Source: Symbiodinium natans
Lineage: Eukaryota > Sar > Dinophyceae > Suessiales > Symbiodiniaceae
Length of the DNA stretch: 64,000 nt
Direction of reading: 5' to 3'
Assembly: GCA_905221605.1 (NCBI GenBank)
Contig: CAJNDS010000049.1
Coordinates: 181,497-245,496, forward strand
Below the pieces are notes generated by a model. It did not search any database, had not been told where the DNA came from, and saw only the letters and a program-made list of their open reading frames with translations. The position numbers and the translations under genes are program-made. Positions 10,801 to 22,800 of the stretch are shown in pieces. Numbering within the stretch: position 1 is the stretch's first letter; every line of letters begins with the position of its first letter.

Positions 10801-13800
10801 AGACTACGGGTGGTCTGCAGAAGGCCAACCTGATGAAGAACAAGCGCGGCAAGGTCGTCAGCAAGAAGATGCACGCCAAGGGGAAGTCAATCCAGAAGTT
10901 CGTGCAGGGCTGGCTCAGCGCAGTCGCGACGGCCAGAAAGGAGCTGGGCATCAAGGGCTTTTGTGTGATCGGCGGCAAGAGCGCTCAGGGGAAGGCGCTC
11001 TATGCCAAGGCCAAGGCGATTTATGCGGCGTGAGGCTTCCAAGGGGGCAGGCCTGCTTTCGTGGTCGTTCATGGAGCAGGCAACCCGTGAACCTCAGCCG
11101 ACAGGATGATGTACAGGTGCCTCTGCCTTTGAAAAATCGCAGAGGCCGAGAATGTCATTGCGATGCATTGTTCAGTGCAGGCAGTGAGAAATGGTGCTTA
11201 GCTGGGACGTTGCGGTTATGTTGCTGTGCCTAACGGTCGAACGTACGAGTTTGCTGCAGTGCAGGCTTTTCCTCACAGCATGCTCCCCGTCGTGACCCCC
11301 GCCTGCAGCCAAGATCCCAGATTCCACTCCTCAAGCCCGAGCCCAGACACCCCAAACCCCAAACCCCAAGCCCCAAACCCCAAGCCCCAAACTCCCAAAC
11401 CCCAAGCCCCAAACTCCCAAACCCCAAGCCCCAAGATCCCAAACCCCAAGCCCCAAGCCCCAAACCCCAAACCCCATTTTAAAAGACTGATTTTCTGGAA
11501 TGGGCCAAATGGAAGCCTTACAGCTGAGTGACTGCAGGCGCCGCTCCAGGCATGGGCTGGCAAGGTGGCGAGGAAGGCGTTCGGCCCTCTGGAAGGCGCT
11601 GTTTGTTTGTTGGGTTTCGGGGTTTGGGGGTTTATAAAAAGTCGGGGGGTTGGGCTTGGGGGCTTGTGAAGAAAAGACTTGATTTGATGGGTGTCGCAGC
11701 GCCACAGAGGTAGTTCCATGCTCTCTCCTCACGCAATAGGACCTGTAGAACGACCCCGCCACCCTGATGTAATTCGTGCTCCGAGAGCCCTGCTTGCTTC
11801 ATGTTTCTTAATCTTTTCATGCGGTTTCTGGTCAAGGCTTGTGGCACAGGTGGTGGATTTCCTGTTCATCTCTTTCGCTCTGCGGTCACTTTAGGTTGGT
11901 CTCAGTGCCGAGAACCGCGGTGTTGACAGCTTGTTCACGGGTCCTTGTTGGGCTCTGTTTAGAGTGACCTTCGTTATTAAAGAAAGCTCAGCAACGGCCG
12001 TCACGAAGGGCTTTGCCTGCAGCTGCAACGCTTTCAAGGTACCACATCGTGTTGTCAATGCAAGCGCTTCTCCTTGTTTTGCAAGTTCCCTTTTGGGGGT
12101 TTAGGTGGTTTAGAGTTAAGCCCAACCCCCACAGCCCCAGGGTTCAGCGTGGCAGGGTTTAGGTCCCTTCCCCTGCCAGGGATTAGGGCCCGCAGCTTGT
12201 TAGGCAGGGGGGAAGGGAACTTGGCCGAGAATCCTCGAAGCATCGGCGAGCTAAGAAAGGCTGCATGCGCTTCAGCATCTGACGCGCGGCGATTGCGGCC
12301 CAAGCTCGCCTTGTGATCACGCAGACGCCCGCGCGCTGCAGCTCTAGCAGACGCTAGTTTCGAGCCATGGCCTTGCCAATGAAGACCGCCATGAAGAAGG
12401 CTTCCCTACACACCTACACTAAGGCTTATGACCCTTAATCCAGAAAGCCCTTTGTGCCCGCCTAGAATGATTCTCGGTGGAAGGTTCCAGCCCCAGAGTT
12501 GCAAAGGGTTTTATCTCCCTATGGTGCGGTTTCTTGGATCTTAGTTTGCTTGTCTAGCTCCTGATGTACTGGGGTCCCGAGATTGGGTTCCCAGTGTCTT
12601 GGCAGCAGACTTGGCGTCTCAAGATAATAGAGGTTGGACACGGGCAGAGCGGTTCCTGTCGTACACCATCAATCTCATGATGGCCTCATCGCCATGGAGT
12701 GCATTTATGGAGCGTGAGAGCCAAGGGAAGGAACTCGTGTGGCTTCTTGATGGTACGATTCTTATGTCGGGTTCTGAATGGCTTGGAAACAGGCTTCTTG
12801 CCTCAGAAACTTCGGCTTTTTTCTGTGGTTGACTGACCTTGGATTCCTTTCCAGATCTCCTGCATGGGCTTGTGGAGCACGGCCGCGCAAGAGTACCGAG
12901 CCATAGGGCATCGTAGGCTGGCTTTCGGGTCCCAAAATCTTCGGCCGCTGAGAGCCCCGAGTCTGCGAGGCCATGAAGGCAAGCGCCATGAAGGCCAAGG
13001 CCATGAAGAAGCCCATGAAGGAGGGGCTTGGGGGTTGTGGGAGGGTTCGCGGCCTTATGCCCGAAAAAGAATCACAAGATGCGCCTTTGAGATCTCGACT
13101 AAGCCCCATAAGCATCAAGTTACAGGGAAAGAAAAAAAGCCAATGTAGGGAGCTTGGGGCTCATGCAGTCCTGCTGGAAATGCCCGGACTGGAAGGCTTA
13201 ACCCTCATTCCGGTATTAGGGGGCGCTAGTTCCTTCATCAGCCTTAAGCAACAGCGAGTACCCTGTGCATCCAGCAAGTCTTCATCAGGCAATGAAGAAG
13301 AAGGCAGTGTCGAAGATCGCTACGGGCAGGCTTGCGAAGTCTCGAGTCTTCAATGGCGCGAAGGCGGGGATGGCTGAGAGCTCACGGTTCTGATGCAGAC
13401 ACGGGTCGCAGCACATGCAGCATTCGTGATGTCTCGTCTTCTAGCACAGCAACTTGCAGAAGAAAAATCAGAACCTCATCGCATGTGATAGAAGCTACCG
13501 GTTTAGGCCCGGGCAAAAACCTCCAGTTCAGCCTCGCCTCGCCCGATCAGGAGAAGACTACGGGTGGTCTGCAGAAGGCCAACCTGATGAAGAACAAGCG
13601 CGGCAAGGTCGTCAGCAAGAAGATGCACGCCAAGGGGAAGTCAATCCAGAAGTTCGTGCAGGGCTGGCTCAGCGCAGTCGCGACGGCCAGAAAGGAGCTG
13701 GGCATCAAGGGCTTTTGTGTGATCGGCGGCAAGAGCGCTCAGGGGAAGGCGCTCTATGCCAAGGCCAAGGCGATTTATGCGGCGTGAGGCTTCCAAGGGG

Positions 13801-16800
13801 GCAGGCCTGCTTTCGTGGTCGTTCATGGAGCAGGCAACCCGTGAACCTCAGCCGACAGGGTGATGTACAGGTGCCTCTGCCTTTGAAAAATCGCAGAGGC
13901 CCATGATGTCCTTGCGATGCATTGTTCGGTGCAGGCAGTGAGAAATGGTGCTTAGCTGGGACGTTGCGTTTATGTTGCTGTGCCTAACAGTCTAACGTAC
14001 GAGTTTGCTGCAGTGCAGGCTTTTCCTCGCAGCATGCTCCCCGTCGTGACCCCCGCCTGCAGCCAAGATCCCAGATTCCACTCCTCAAGCCCGAGCCCTG
14101 ACACCCTAAACCCCAAACCCCAAACCCCAAGCCCCAAACCCCAAGCCCCAAACTCCCAAACCCCAAGCCCCAAACTCCCAAACCCCAAGCCCCAAGCTCC
14201 CAAACCCCAAGCCCCAAGCCCCAAGCCCCAAGCCCCAAACCCCATTTTAAAAGACTGATTTTCTGGAATGGGCCAAATGGAAGCCTTACAGCTGAGTGAC
14301 TGCAGGCGCCGTTCCAGGCATGGGCTGGCAAGGTGGCGAGGAAGGCGTTCGGCCCTCTGGAAGGCGCTGTTTGTTTGTTGGGTTTCGGGGTTTGGGGGTT
14401 TATAAAAAGTCGGGGGGTTGGGCTTGGGGGCTTGTGAAGAAAAGACTTGATTTGATGGGTGTCGCAGCGCCACAGAGGTAGTTCCATGCTCTCTCCTCAC
14501 GCAATAGGACCTGTAGAACGACCCCGCCACCCTGATGTAATTCGTGCTCCGAGAGCCCTGCTTGCTTCATGTTTCTTAATCTTTTCATGCGGTTTCTGGT
14601 CAAGGCTTGTGGCACAGGTGGTGGATTTCCTGTTCATCTCTTTCGCTCTGCGGTCACTTTAGGTTGGTCTCAGTGCCGAGAACCGCGGTGTTGACAGCTT
14701 GTTCACGGGTCCTTGTTGGGCTCTGTTTAGAGTGACCTTCGTTATTAAAGAAAGCTCAGCAACGGCCGTCACGAAGGGCTTTGCCTGCAGCTGCAACGCT
14801 TTCAAGGTACCACATCGTGTTGTCAATGCAAGCGCTTCTCCTTGTTCACTTGCAAGTTCCCTTTTGGGGGTTTAGGTGGTTTAGAGTTAAGCCCAACCCC
14901 CACAGCCCCAGACCCCAAGCCCGCAAAACTAGTTCGTTTCAAGCCCTGATCTCGTAGAACCTTGGAGGCCCACATCCTGGAATCTCGAAGACCCCGAAGG
15001 CTTCCAGGAACCCAAAATTGAAGCGAAATCCCCAAAATATTTGGAACCCCCCTGGACGGGCTCGGGAGGCAACAAAACCAAAAGCCCCCCTCCCAAACCC
15101 CCCTAAAACCCTAACACATCCCTAAAACCGCCCTAAAACCCCTAAAACCGCAAAAAACCCCCGAAAAACCCCTCTAAAACCCCCCCCCCAAAAAAAACCC
15201 CTCTAAAACTGCCCGAAAAACCCCTCTAAAACCCACCGAAAAACCCCTCCAAAACCCTATCCTTCAAGCCTGGGCCTGCCAGCGCAGGCCCGGCGCAGGA
15301 GACGGGGCCGAGAGGAAGCGCCGAGGCATGGGCTCAGGGGCTCCTCCTTCAGGGTTTAGGGGGGGGTTTAGGGCGGTAGGCTTCGCGGTTTGGGGTGGTG
15401 GTGGGGTTTAGGGTTTGGGGCTTAGGGGCTTGCGGGGGGGTTGGGGTTCAGGGTTGCCGGGTTTAGGTCCCTTCCCCTGCCAGGGGCAGGGATTAGGGCC
15501 CGCAGCTTGTTAGGCAGGGCGGAAGGGAACTTGGCCGAGAATCCTCGAAGCATCGGCGAGCTAAGAAAGGCTGCATGCGCATCAGCACCTGACGCGCGGC
15601 GATTGCGGCCCAAGCTCGCCTTGTGATCACGCAGACGCCCGCGCTGCAGCTCTAGCAGACGCTAGTTTCGAGCCATGGCCTTGCCAATGAAGACCGCCAT
15701 GAAGAAGGCTTCCCTACACACCTACACTAAGGCTTATGACCCTTAAACCAGAAAGCCCTTTGTGCCCGCCTAGAATGATTCTCGGTGGAATGGTTCCAGC
15801 CCCAGAGTTGCAAAGGGTTTTATCTCCCTATGGTGCGGTTTCTTGGATCTTAGTTAACTTGTCTAGCTCCTGATGTACTGGGGTCCCGAGATTGGGTTCC
15901 CAGTGTCTTGGCAGCAGACTTGGCGTCTCAAGATAATAGAGGTTGGACACGGGCAGGGCGGTTCCTGTCGTACACCATCAATCTCATGCTGGCCTCATCG
16001 CCATGGAGTGCATTTATGGAGCGTGAGAGCCAAGGGAAGGAACTCGTGTGGCTTCTTGATGGTACGATTCTTATGTCGGGTTCCGAATGGCTTGGAAACA
16101 GGCTTCTTGCCTCAGAAACTTTGGCTTTTTTCTGTGGTTGACTGACCTTGGATTCCTTTCCAGATCTCCTGCATGGGCTTGTGGAGCACGGCCGTGCAAG
16201 AGTACCGAGCCATAGGGCATCGTAGGCTGGCTTTCGGGTCCCAAAATCTTCGGCCCCTGAGAGCCCCGAGTCTGCGAGGCCATGAAGGCAAGCGCCATGA
16301 AGGCCAAGGCCATGAAGAAGCCCATGAAGGAGGGGCTTGGGGGTTGTGGGAGGGTTCGCGGCCTTATGCCCGAAAAAGAATCACAAGATGCGCCTTTGAG
16401 ATCTCGACTAAGCCCCATAAGCATCAAGTTACAGGGAAAGAAAAAAAGCCAATGTAGGGAGCTTGGGGCTCATGCAGTCCTGCTGGAAATGCCCGGACTG
16501 GAAGGCTTAACCCTCATTCCGGTATTAGGGGGCGCTAGTTCCTTCATCAGCCTTAAGCAACAGCGAGTACCCTGTGCATCCAGCAAGTCTTCATCAGGCA
16601 ATGAAGAAGAAGGCAGTGTCGAAGATCGCTACGGGCAGGCTTGCGAAGTCTCGAGTCTTCAATGGCGCGAAGGCGGGGATGGCTGAGAGCTCACGGTTCT
16701 GATGCAGACACGGGTCGCAGCACATGCAGCATTCGTGATGTCTCGTCTTCTAGCACAGCAACTTGCAGAAGAAAAATCAGAACCTCATCGCATGTGATAG

Positions 16801-19800
16801 AAGCTACCGGTTTAGGCCCGGGCAAAAACCTCCAGTTCAGCCTCGCCTCGCCCGATCAGGAGAAGACTACGGGTGGTCTGCAGAAGGCCAACCTGATGAA
16901 GAACAAGCGCGGCAAGGTCGTCAGCAAGAAGATGCACGCCAAGGGGAAGTCAATCCAGAAGTTCGTGCAGGGCTGGCTCAGCGCAGTCGCGACGGCCAGA
17001 AAGGAGCTGGGCATCAAGGGCTTTTGTGTGATCGGCGGCAAGAGCGCTCAGGGGAAGGCGCTCTATGCCAAGGCCAAGGCGATTTATGCGGCGTGAGGCT
17101 TCCAAGGGGGCAGGCCTGCTTTCGTGGTCGTTCATGGAGCAGGCAACCCGTGAACCTCAGCCGACAGGGTGATGTACAGGTGCCTCTGCCTTTGAAACTG
17201 TACAAATTATAGTGACGTCAGCGACGTCATTTTGAAATTAGCCAAATTAGTGACGTCAGAAATCCGAAATTAAGCCAAATTAAGGACCTGGTTTGGCACC
17301 AACAAGCTGTAGAACCTGAGGCCCCTCCTGGTTGGTTTTGGAGGTTGGAATTGGCTTCAAAAACCCTATCTGGCCCAGATAGGGTTTTTGGGAGCACCTA
17401 TCTGGCCCAGATAGGGTTGTTTTGAGCAAAAAAACCCTATCTGGCCCAGATAGGGTTGTTTTGAGCAAAAACTGGCCCGTCCCCTTCCCTGCCCCCCCCT
17501 CTCCCCTTCCCCGCACCCCCCCCACCCCTCCTGGTTGGGTTTGGGGCTTGGAATTGGCTTCACAAACCCTATCTGGCCCAGATAAGGTTTTTCGGAGCAA
17601 AAACACCCTATCTGGCCCAGATAGGGTTTTTTTGAGCAAAAACTGGCCCGTCCCCTTGCCTGCACCCCTCTCTCCCCTCCCCCGCACCCCCCCACCCCGT
17701 CTGGTTGGGTTTGGGGCTTGGAATTGGCTTCAAAAACCCTATCTGGCCCAGATAGGGTTTTTCAGAGCAAAAAAACCCTATCTGGCCCAGATTTTGTTTT
17801 TTTGAACAAAAAACCCCAATCTGGCCCAGATAGGGTTTTTTTGAGCAAAAACTGGCCCGTCCCCTTCCCCTCTCCCCTCCCCCGCACCACCCCAGTTTGG
17901 GGCTTGGAATTGGCATCAAAAACCCTATCCGGCCCAGATAGGGTTTTTGGGAGCAAAAAAACCCTATCTGGCCGATAGGGTTTTTGTTGAGCAAAAACTG
18001 GCCCGTCCCCTTCCCTGCCCCCCCCTCTCCCCTCCCCCGCGCCCCCCACCCCTTCTGGTTGGGTTTGGGGCTTGGAATTGGCTTCAAAAACCCTATCTTT
18101 TTCAGAGCAACAAAACCCTATCTGGCCCAGATAGGTTTTTTTTGCGCAAAAAAACCCTATCTGGCCCAGATAGGGTTTTTTTGAGCAACAACTGGCTCGT
18201 CCCCTTCCTTGCCCCCCCCTCTCCCCTTCCCCGCACCCCCCCCACCCTCCTGGTTGGGTTTGGGGCTTGGAATTGGCTTCAAAAACCCTATCTGGCCCAG
18301 ATAGGGTTTTTCAGAGCAAAAAAACCCTATCTGGCCCAGATAGTGTTTTTTTGGAGTCCCTTCCCTCCCCCCCCTCTCCCCCACCCCCTGGTTGGGTTTG
18401 GGGCTTGGAATTTGGTTTCGCGTTCTGGAGTTTGGGTAGCCCAGGTTGCCCTGAACATGGGGTTTGGCTTTGCTTCGGCCCTATATGGCCAGATAGACTC
18501 AAAAAAACCCTATCTGGCCCAGATAGGGTTTTTTTCAGGGTTTGGGGCAAGGTTTGGGGTACAGGGCCCAGGTTGTTCCCAAATCGGCTTGACATTGTGT
18601 TTTGGGCTGCAGACAGGCTCGTTGTAGGGTTGTTTCAAGGTCGTTGTAGGGTTGTTTCAGGGTGGCCCAGGTAGGCTCCTTTTAATAGGTTGTTGCAGGG
18701 TTTGAGTGAGTTTAGGGCAGGGCTGAGAGTTTTAGGTTCCGTCAGGCCCTGATTTTGGGTGGCTGGGCTATGTGTAAACCCTGGAGCTTAATTTCGGAAA
18801 CGAAATTAAGCGCGACGTCCTTAATTTCAATTTTGAAATTAAGCGCGACGTCACTAATTTCGTGTTTCATATTTAGCGCGACGTCATTTGCCTAATTTGG
18901 GTTTTGAAATTAATATAATTTCGGCAGTTTGAAAAATCGCAGAGGCCCATGATGTCCTTGCGATGCATTGTTCGGTGCAGGCAGTGAGAAATGGTGCTTA
19001 GCTGGGACGTTGCGTTTATGTTGCTGTGCCTAACAGTCTAACGTACGAGTTTGCTGCAGTGCAGGCTTTTCCTCGCAGCATGCTCCCCGTCGTGACCCCC
19101 GCCTGCAGCCAAGATCCCAGATTCCACTCCTCAAGCCCGAGCCCTGACACCCTAAACCCCAAACCCCTAACCCCAAGCCCCAAGCCCCAAACCCCAAACC
19201 CCTAACCTCTACCCCCAAGCCCCAAACCCCAAACCCCAAGCCCCAAACCCCAAGCCCCAAACTCCCAAACCCCAAGCCCCAAGCCCCAAGCCCCAAGCCC
19301 CAAACCCCACTTTAAACGACTGATTTCCTGGAATGGGCCAAATGGAAAAGCCTTACAGCTAAGTGACTGCCTGCAGGCGCCGCTCCAGGCATGGGCTGGC
19401 AAGGTGACGGCCGGAAGGCGTTCGGCCCTCTGGAAGGCGCTGTTTGTTTGTTGGGTTTCGGGGTTTGGGGGTTTATAAAAAGTCGGGGGGTTGGGCTTGG
19501 GGGCTTGTGAAGAACTAGACACCGATTATCCCGAAAGCAATCAGTGCGAAGATATCAACTGACACGTAGAGTTGGTTGTGTTGTCAGTGCGGTGATCGTG
19601 GTGTGGTGTAGTAGGATAGGAAGCAGGTGTCGCGTCGACAGCGAAAAGGACGCGAAACGCAAAGAAGATGGAATAGAATAGGCAGTGTAGAGAGGCCGTG
19701 TATAGCTGAGGCGATGGTAGCGCGATGACGGCAATGGGGTGATACCACGTACACATGCCAGCATGCAAAAGTCCCACATGGCCTGAGGCGCCTGCTGCCA

Positions 19801-22800
19801 TGTTGTGAACAGATCAAAGCATAGCTCTGCATGAGCGCAGGACAAGATGTCATCCGCAATGATTGCGTGCCCACACGAGAGCCGTCGCGCTATTTGCTTC
19901 GCCGTTTTCGAAGCTCCAGAGTTCCGCGCCCACGGTGTTTGCGAGGTTTTCGAAGCCCCGGAGTTCCGCGCCCACGGTTTTTGCGAGGTTTTCGAAGCCC
20001 CAGAGTTCCGCGCCCACGGTATTTGCGACGTTTTCGAAGCCCCATGAGTTCCGCGCCCACGGTATTTGCGAGGTTTTCGAAGCTCCAGAGTTCCGCGCCC
20101 ACGGTGTTTGTGAGGTTTTCGAAGCCCCAGAGTTCCGCGCCCACGACGTTTTCGGAGCCCCAGAGTTCCGCGCCCGCGGTATTTGCGATGTTTTCGAAGC
20201 CCCAGAGTTCCGCGCCCACGGTATTTGCGACGTTTTCGAAGCCCCAGAGTTCCGCGCCCGCGGTATTTGCGACGTTTTCGAAGCCCCAGAGTTCCGCGCC
20301 CACGGTATTTGCGACGTTTTCGAAGCCCCAGAGTTCCGCGCCCACGGTATTTGCGACGTTTTCGAAGCCCCAGAGTTCCGCGCCCGCGGTATTTGCGACG
20401 TTTTCGAAGCCCCAGAGTTCCGCGCCCACGGTATTTGCGACGTTTTCGAAGCCCCAGAGTTCCGCGCCCACGGTATTTGTGAGGTTTTCGAAGCCCCAGA
20501 GTTCCGCGCCCACGGTATTTGCGACGTTTTCGAAGCTCCAGAGTTCCGCGCCCACGGTGTTTGCGAGGTTTTCGAAGCCCCGGAGTTCCGCGCCCACGGT
20601 ATTTGCGAGGTTTTCGAAGCCCCAGAGTTCCGCGCCCACGGTATTTGCGAGGTTTTCGAAGCCCCATGAGTTCCGCGCCCACGGTATTTGCGACGTTGTC
20701 GAAGCCCCAGAGTTCCGCGCCCACGGTATTTGCGAGGTTTTCGAAGCTCCAGAGTTCCGCGCCCACGGTGTTTGTGAGGTTTTCGAAGCCCCAGAGTTTC
20801 GCGCCCGCGCCCACGGTGTTTGCGAGGTTTTCGAAGCCCCGGAGTTCCGCGCCCACGGTATTTGCTAGGTTTTCGAAGCCCCAGAGTTCCGCGCCCACGG
20901 TATTTGCGACGTTTTCGAAGCACTAGAGTTCCGACACGCACGATCCCCGCAGAGTGGTGCATCGCGCTGGCCGCGGCGAAACCCACCCCAGCTTAAGAAA
21001 TAAGAGAGAATTTAATAGAGGAGGTGATGTGTGGAGTGTGGTGATTGGAGTGTGGTGATGGTAGTGTGGTGATTGTAGTGTGTGTGTGTGGTAGGAGTGT
21101 GGTGATGGTAGTGTGGTGATTGTCGTGTGGTGATGGTAGTGTGAGTGTCTGGTAGTGCGAGTGTGTGGTAGTGTGGTAGGGCTAACGTTTTTGTTTCTCC
21201 GAAGAACCCTTCGCTGAAGCTTTCGGGAAAAGTCGACTTTCGCGCCACGGCAGCTCCGGGCGTCCGCGGCGTACTACGTTTGTACTACAAAAAGTCGACT
21301 TTCCAGCTACGGCAGCTCCGGGCGTCCGCGGCGTACTACGTTTGTACTACAAAAAGTCGACTTTCCAGCCACAGCAGCTCCGGGCGTCCGCGGCGTACTA
21401 CGTTTGTACTACAAAAGTCGACTTTCCAGGAGAGGAAGAAGAAAAGAAGAGCAGAGGAAGAGGAGAGGAAGAGGAGAGGAAGAGGAGAGGAAGAGGAGAG
21501 GAAGAGGAGAGGAAGAGCAGAGGAAGAGGAGAGGAAGAGGAGAGGAGAGGACGAGGAGAGGAAGAGGAGAGGAAGAGGAGAGGAAAAGGAAAAGAAGAGG
21601 AGAGGAAGAGGAGAGGAAGAGGAAAAGAAGAGGAAAAGAAGAGCAGAGGAAGAGGAGAGGAAGAGGAGAGGAAGAAGAGAGGAAGAGGAGAGGAAGAGGA
21701 GAGGAAGAGGAGAGGAAGAGGAAAAGAAGAGGAGAGGAAGAGGAGAGGAAGAGGAGAGGAAGAGGAGAGGAATAGGAGAGGAAGAGGAGAGGAAGAGGAG
21801 AGGAAGAGGAGAGGAAGAGGAGAGGAAGAAGAAAGGAAGAGGAAAAGAAGAGGAGAGGAAGAGCAGAGGAAGAGCAGAGGAAGAGGAGAGGAAGAGGAGA
21901 GGAGAGGAAGAGGAGAGGAAGAGGAGAGGAAGAGGAGAGGAAGAGGAGAGGAAGAGGAGAGGAAGAGGAGAGGAAGAGGAAAATAAGAGGAAAAGAAGAG
22001 CAGAGGAAGAGGAGAGGAAGAGGAGAGGAAGAGGAGAGGAAGAGGAGAGGAAGAGGAGAGGAAGAGGAAAAGAAGAGGAGAGGAAGAGGAGAGGAAGAGG
22101 AGAGAAGAAGGAGAGGAAAAGAAGAGCAGAGGAAGAGGAGAGGAAGAGGAGAGGAAGAGGAGAGGAAGAAGAGAGGAAGAGGAAAAGAAGAGGAGAGGAA
22201 GAGGAGAGGAAGAGGAAAAGAAGAGCAGAGGAAGAGGAGAGGAAGAGGAGAGGAAGAGGTGAGGAAGGGTCCGACACGCACGATCCCCGCAGAGGGTGCA
22301 CGACCACGCTTGAAAATACGCAAAAACGCACAGCGGGAGCGCTCCGACACGCACGATCCCCGCAGAGGGTGTGCGAAGCAAGTTGTGCAATGCGCAAAAA
22401 CGCACAGCGGGAGCGCTCCGACACGCACGATCCCCGCAGAGGGTGCGCGGGCGCAAATCCAGATGCGCAAAAACGCACAGCGGGAGCGCTCCGACACGCA
22501 CGATCCCCGCAGAGGGTGTGCGAAGCAAGTTGTACAATGCGCAAAAACGCATAGCGGGAGCGCTCCGACACGCACGATCCCCGCAGAGGGTGCGCGGGCG
22601 CAAATCCACATGCGCAAAAACGCACAGCGGGAGCGCTCCGACACGCACGATCCCCGCAGAGGGCGCGCGGGCGCACATCTAAATGCGCAAAAACGCACAG
22701 CGGGAGCGCTCCGACACGCACGATCCCCGCAGAGGGGTGCATCGCGCTAGCCGCGGCGAAACCCACCCCAGCCTAAGAAATAAGAGAGAATTTAATAGCG

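Larger units (their letters stand above)
11034..12366. other. Unit spacer between DVNP copies 1 and 2
   Basis: A conserved 3' region (11034-11290) is followed by a CCCCAAGC/CCCCAAAC minisatellite (11340-11477), a frameshifted copy of the host exon (about 11505-11612), and the conserved unit 5' region (11613-12060). A G/C-rich block at 12140-12350 leads into the next DVNP start. The same order recurs after copies 2 and 3. Confidence 0.75.

Noticed and set aside
10793-10978. Minus-strand 61-codon ORFs repeated in each DVNP unit
   Set aside because: They are antisense shadows of DVNP exon 4; their repetition reflects the gene duplication.
19555-20986. ORFs of 250-450 codons on both strands
   Set aside because: They are by-products of the 42-bp unit length, a multiple of three, with no start context or non-repeat domain.
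22270-22735. CRISPR-like array: constant repeats with ~17-base variable parts
   Set aside because: The variable parts alternate between two related sequences, the repeat is too long, and there are no cas genes. It is a eukaryotic tandem repeat with a two-unit period.
21280-22766. ORFs of 214-476 codons rich in Arg/Glu or Ser/Leu
   Set aside because: They are translations of the polypurine tract and flanking repeats.
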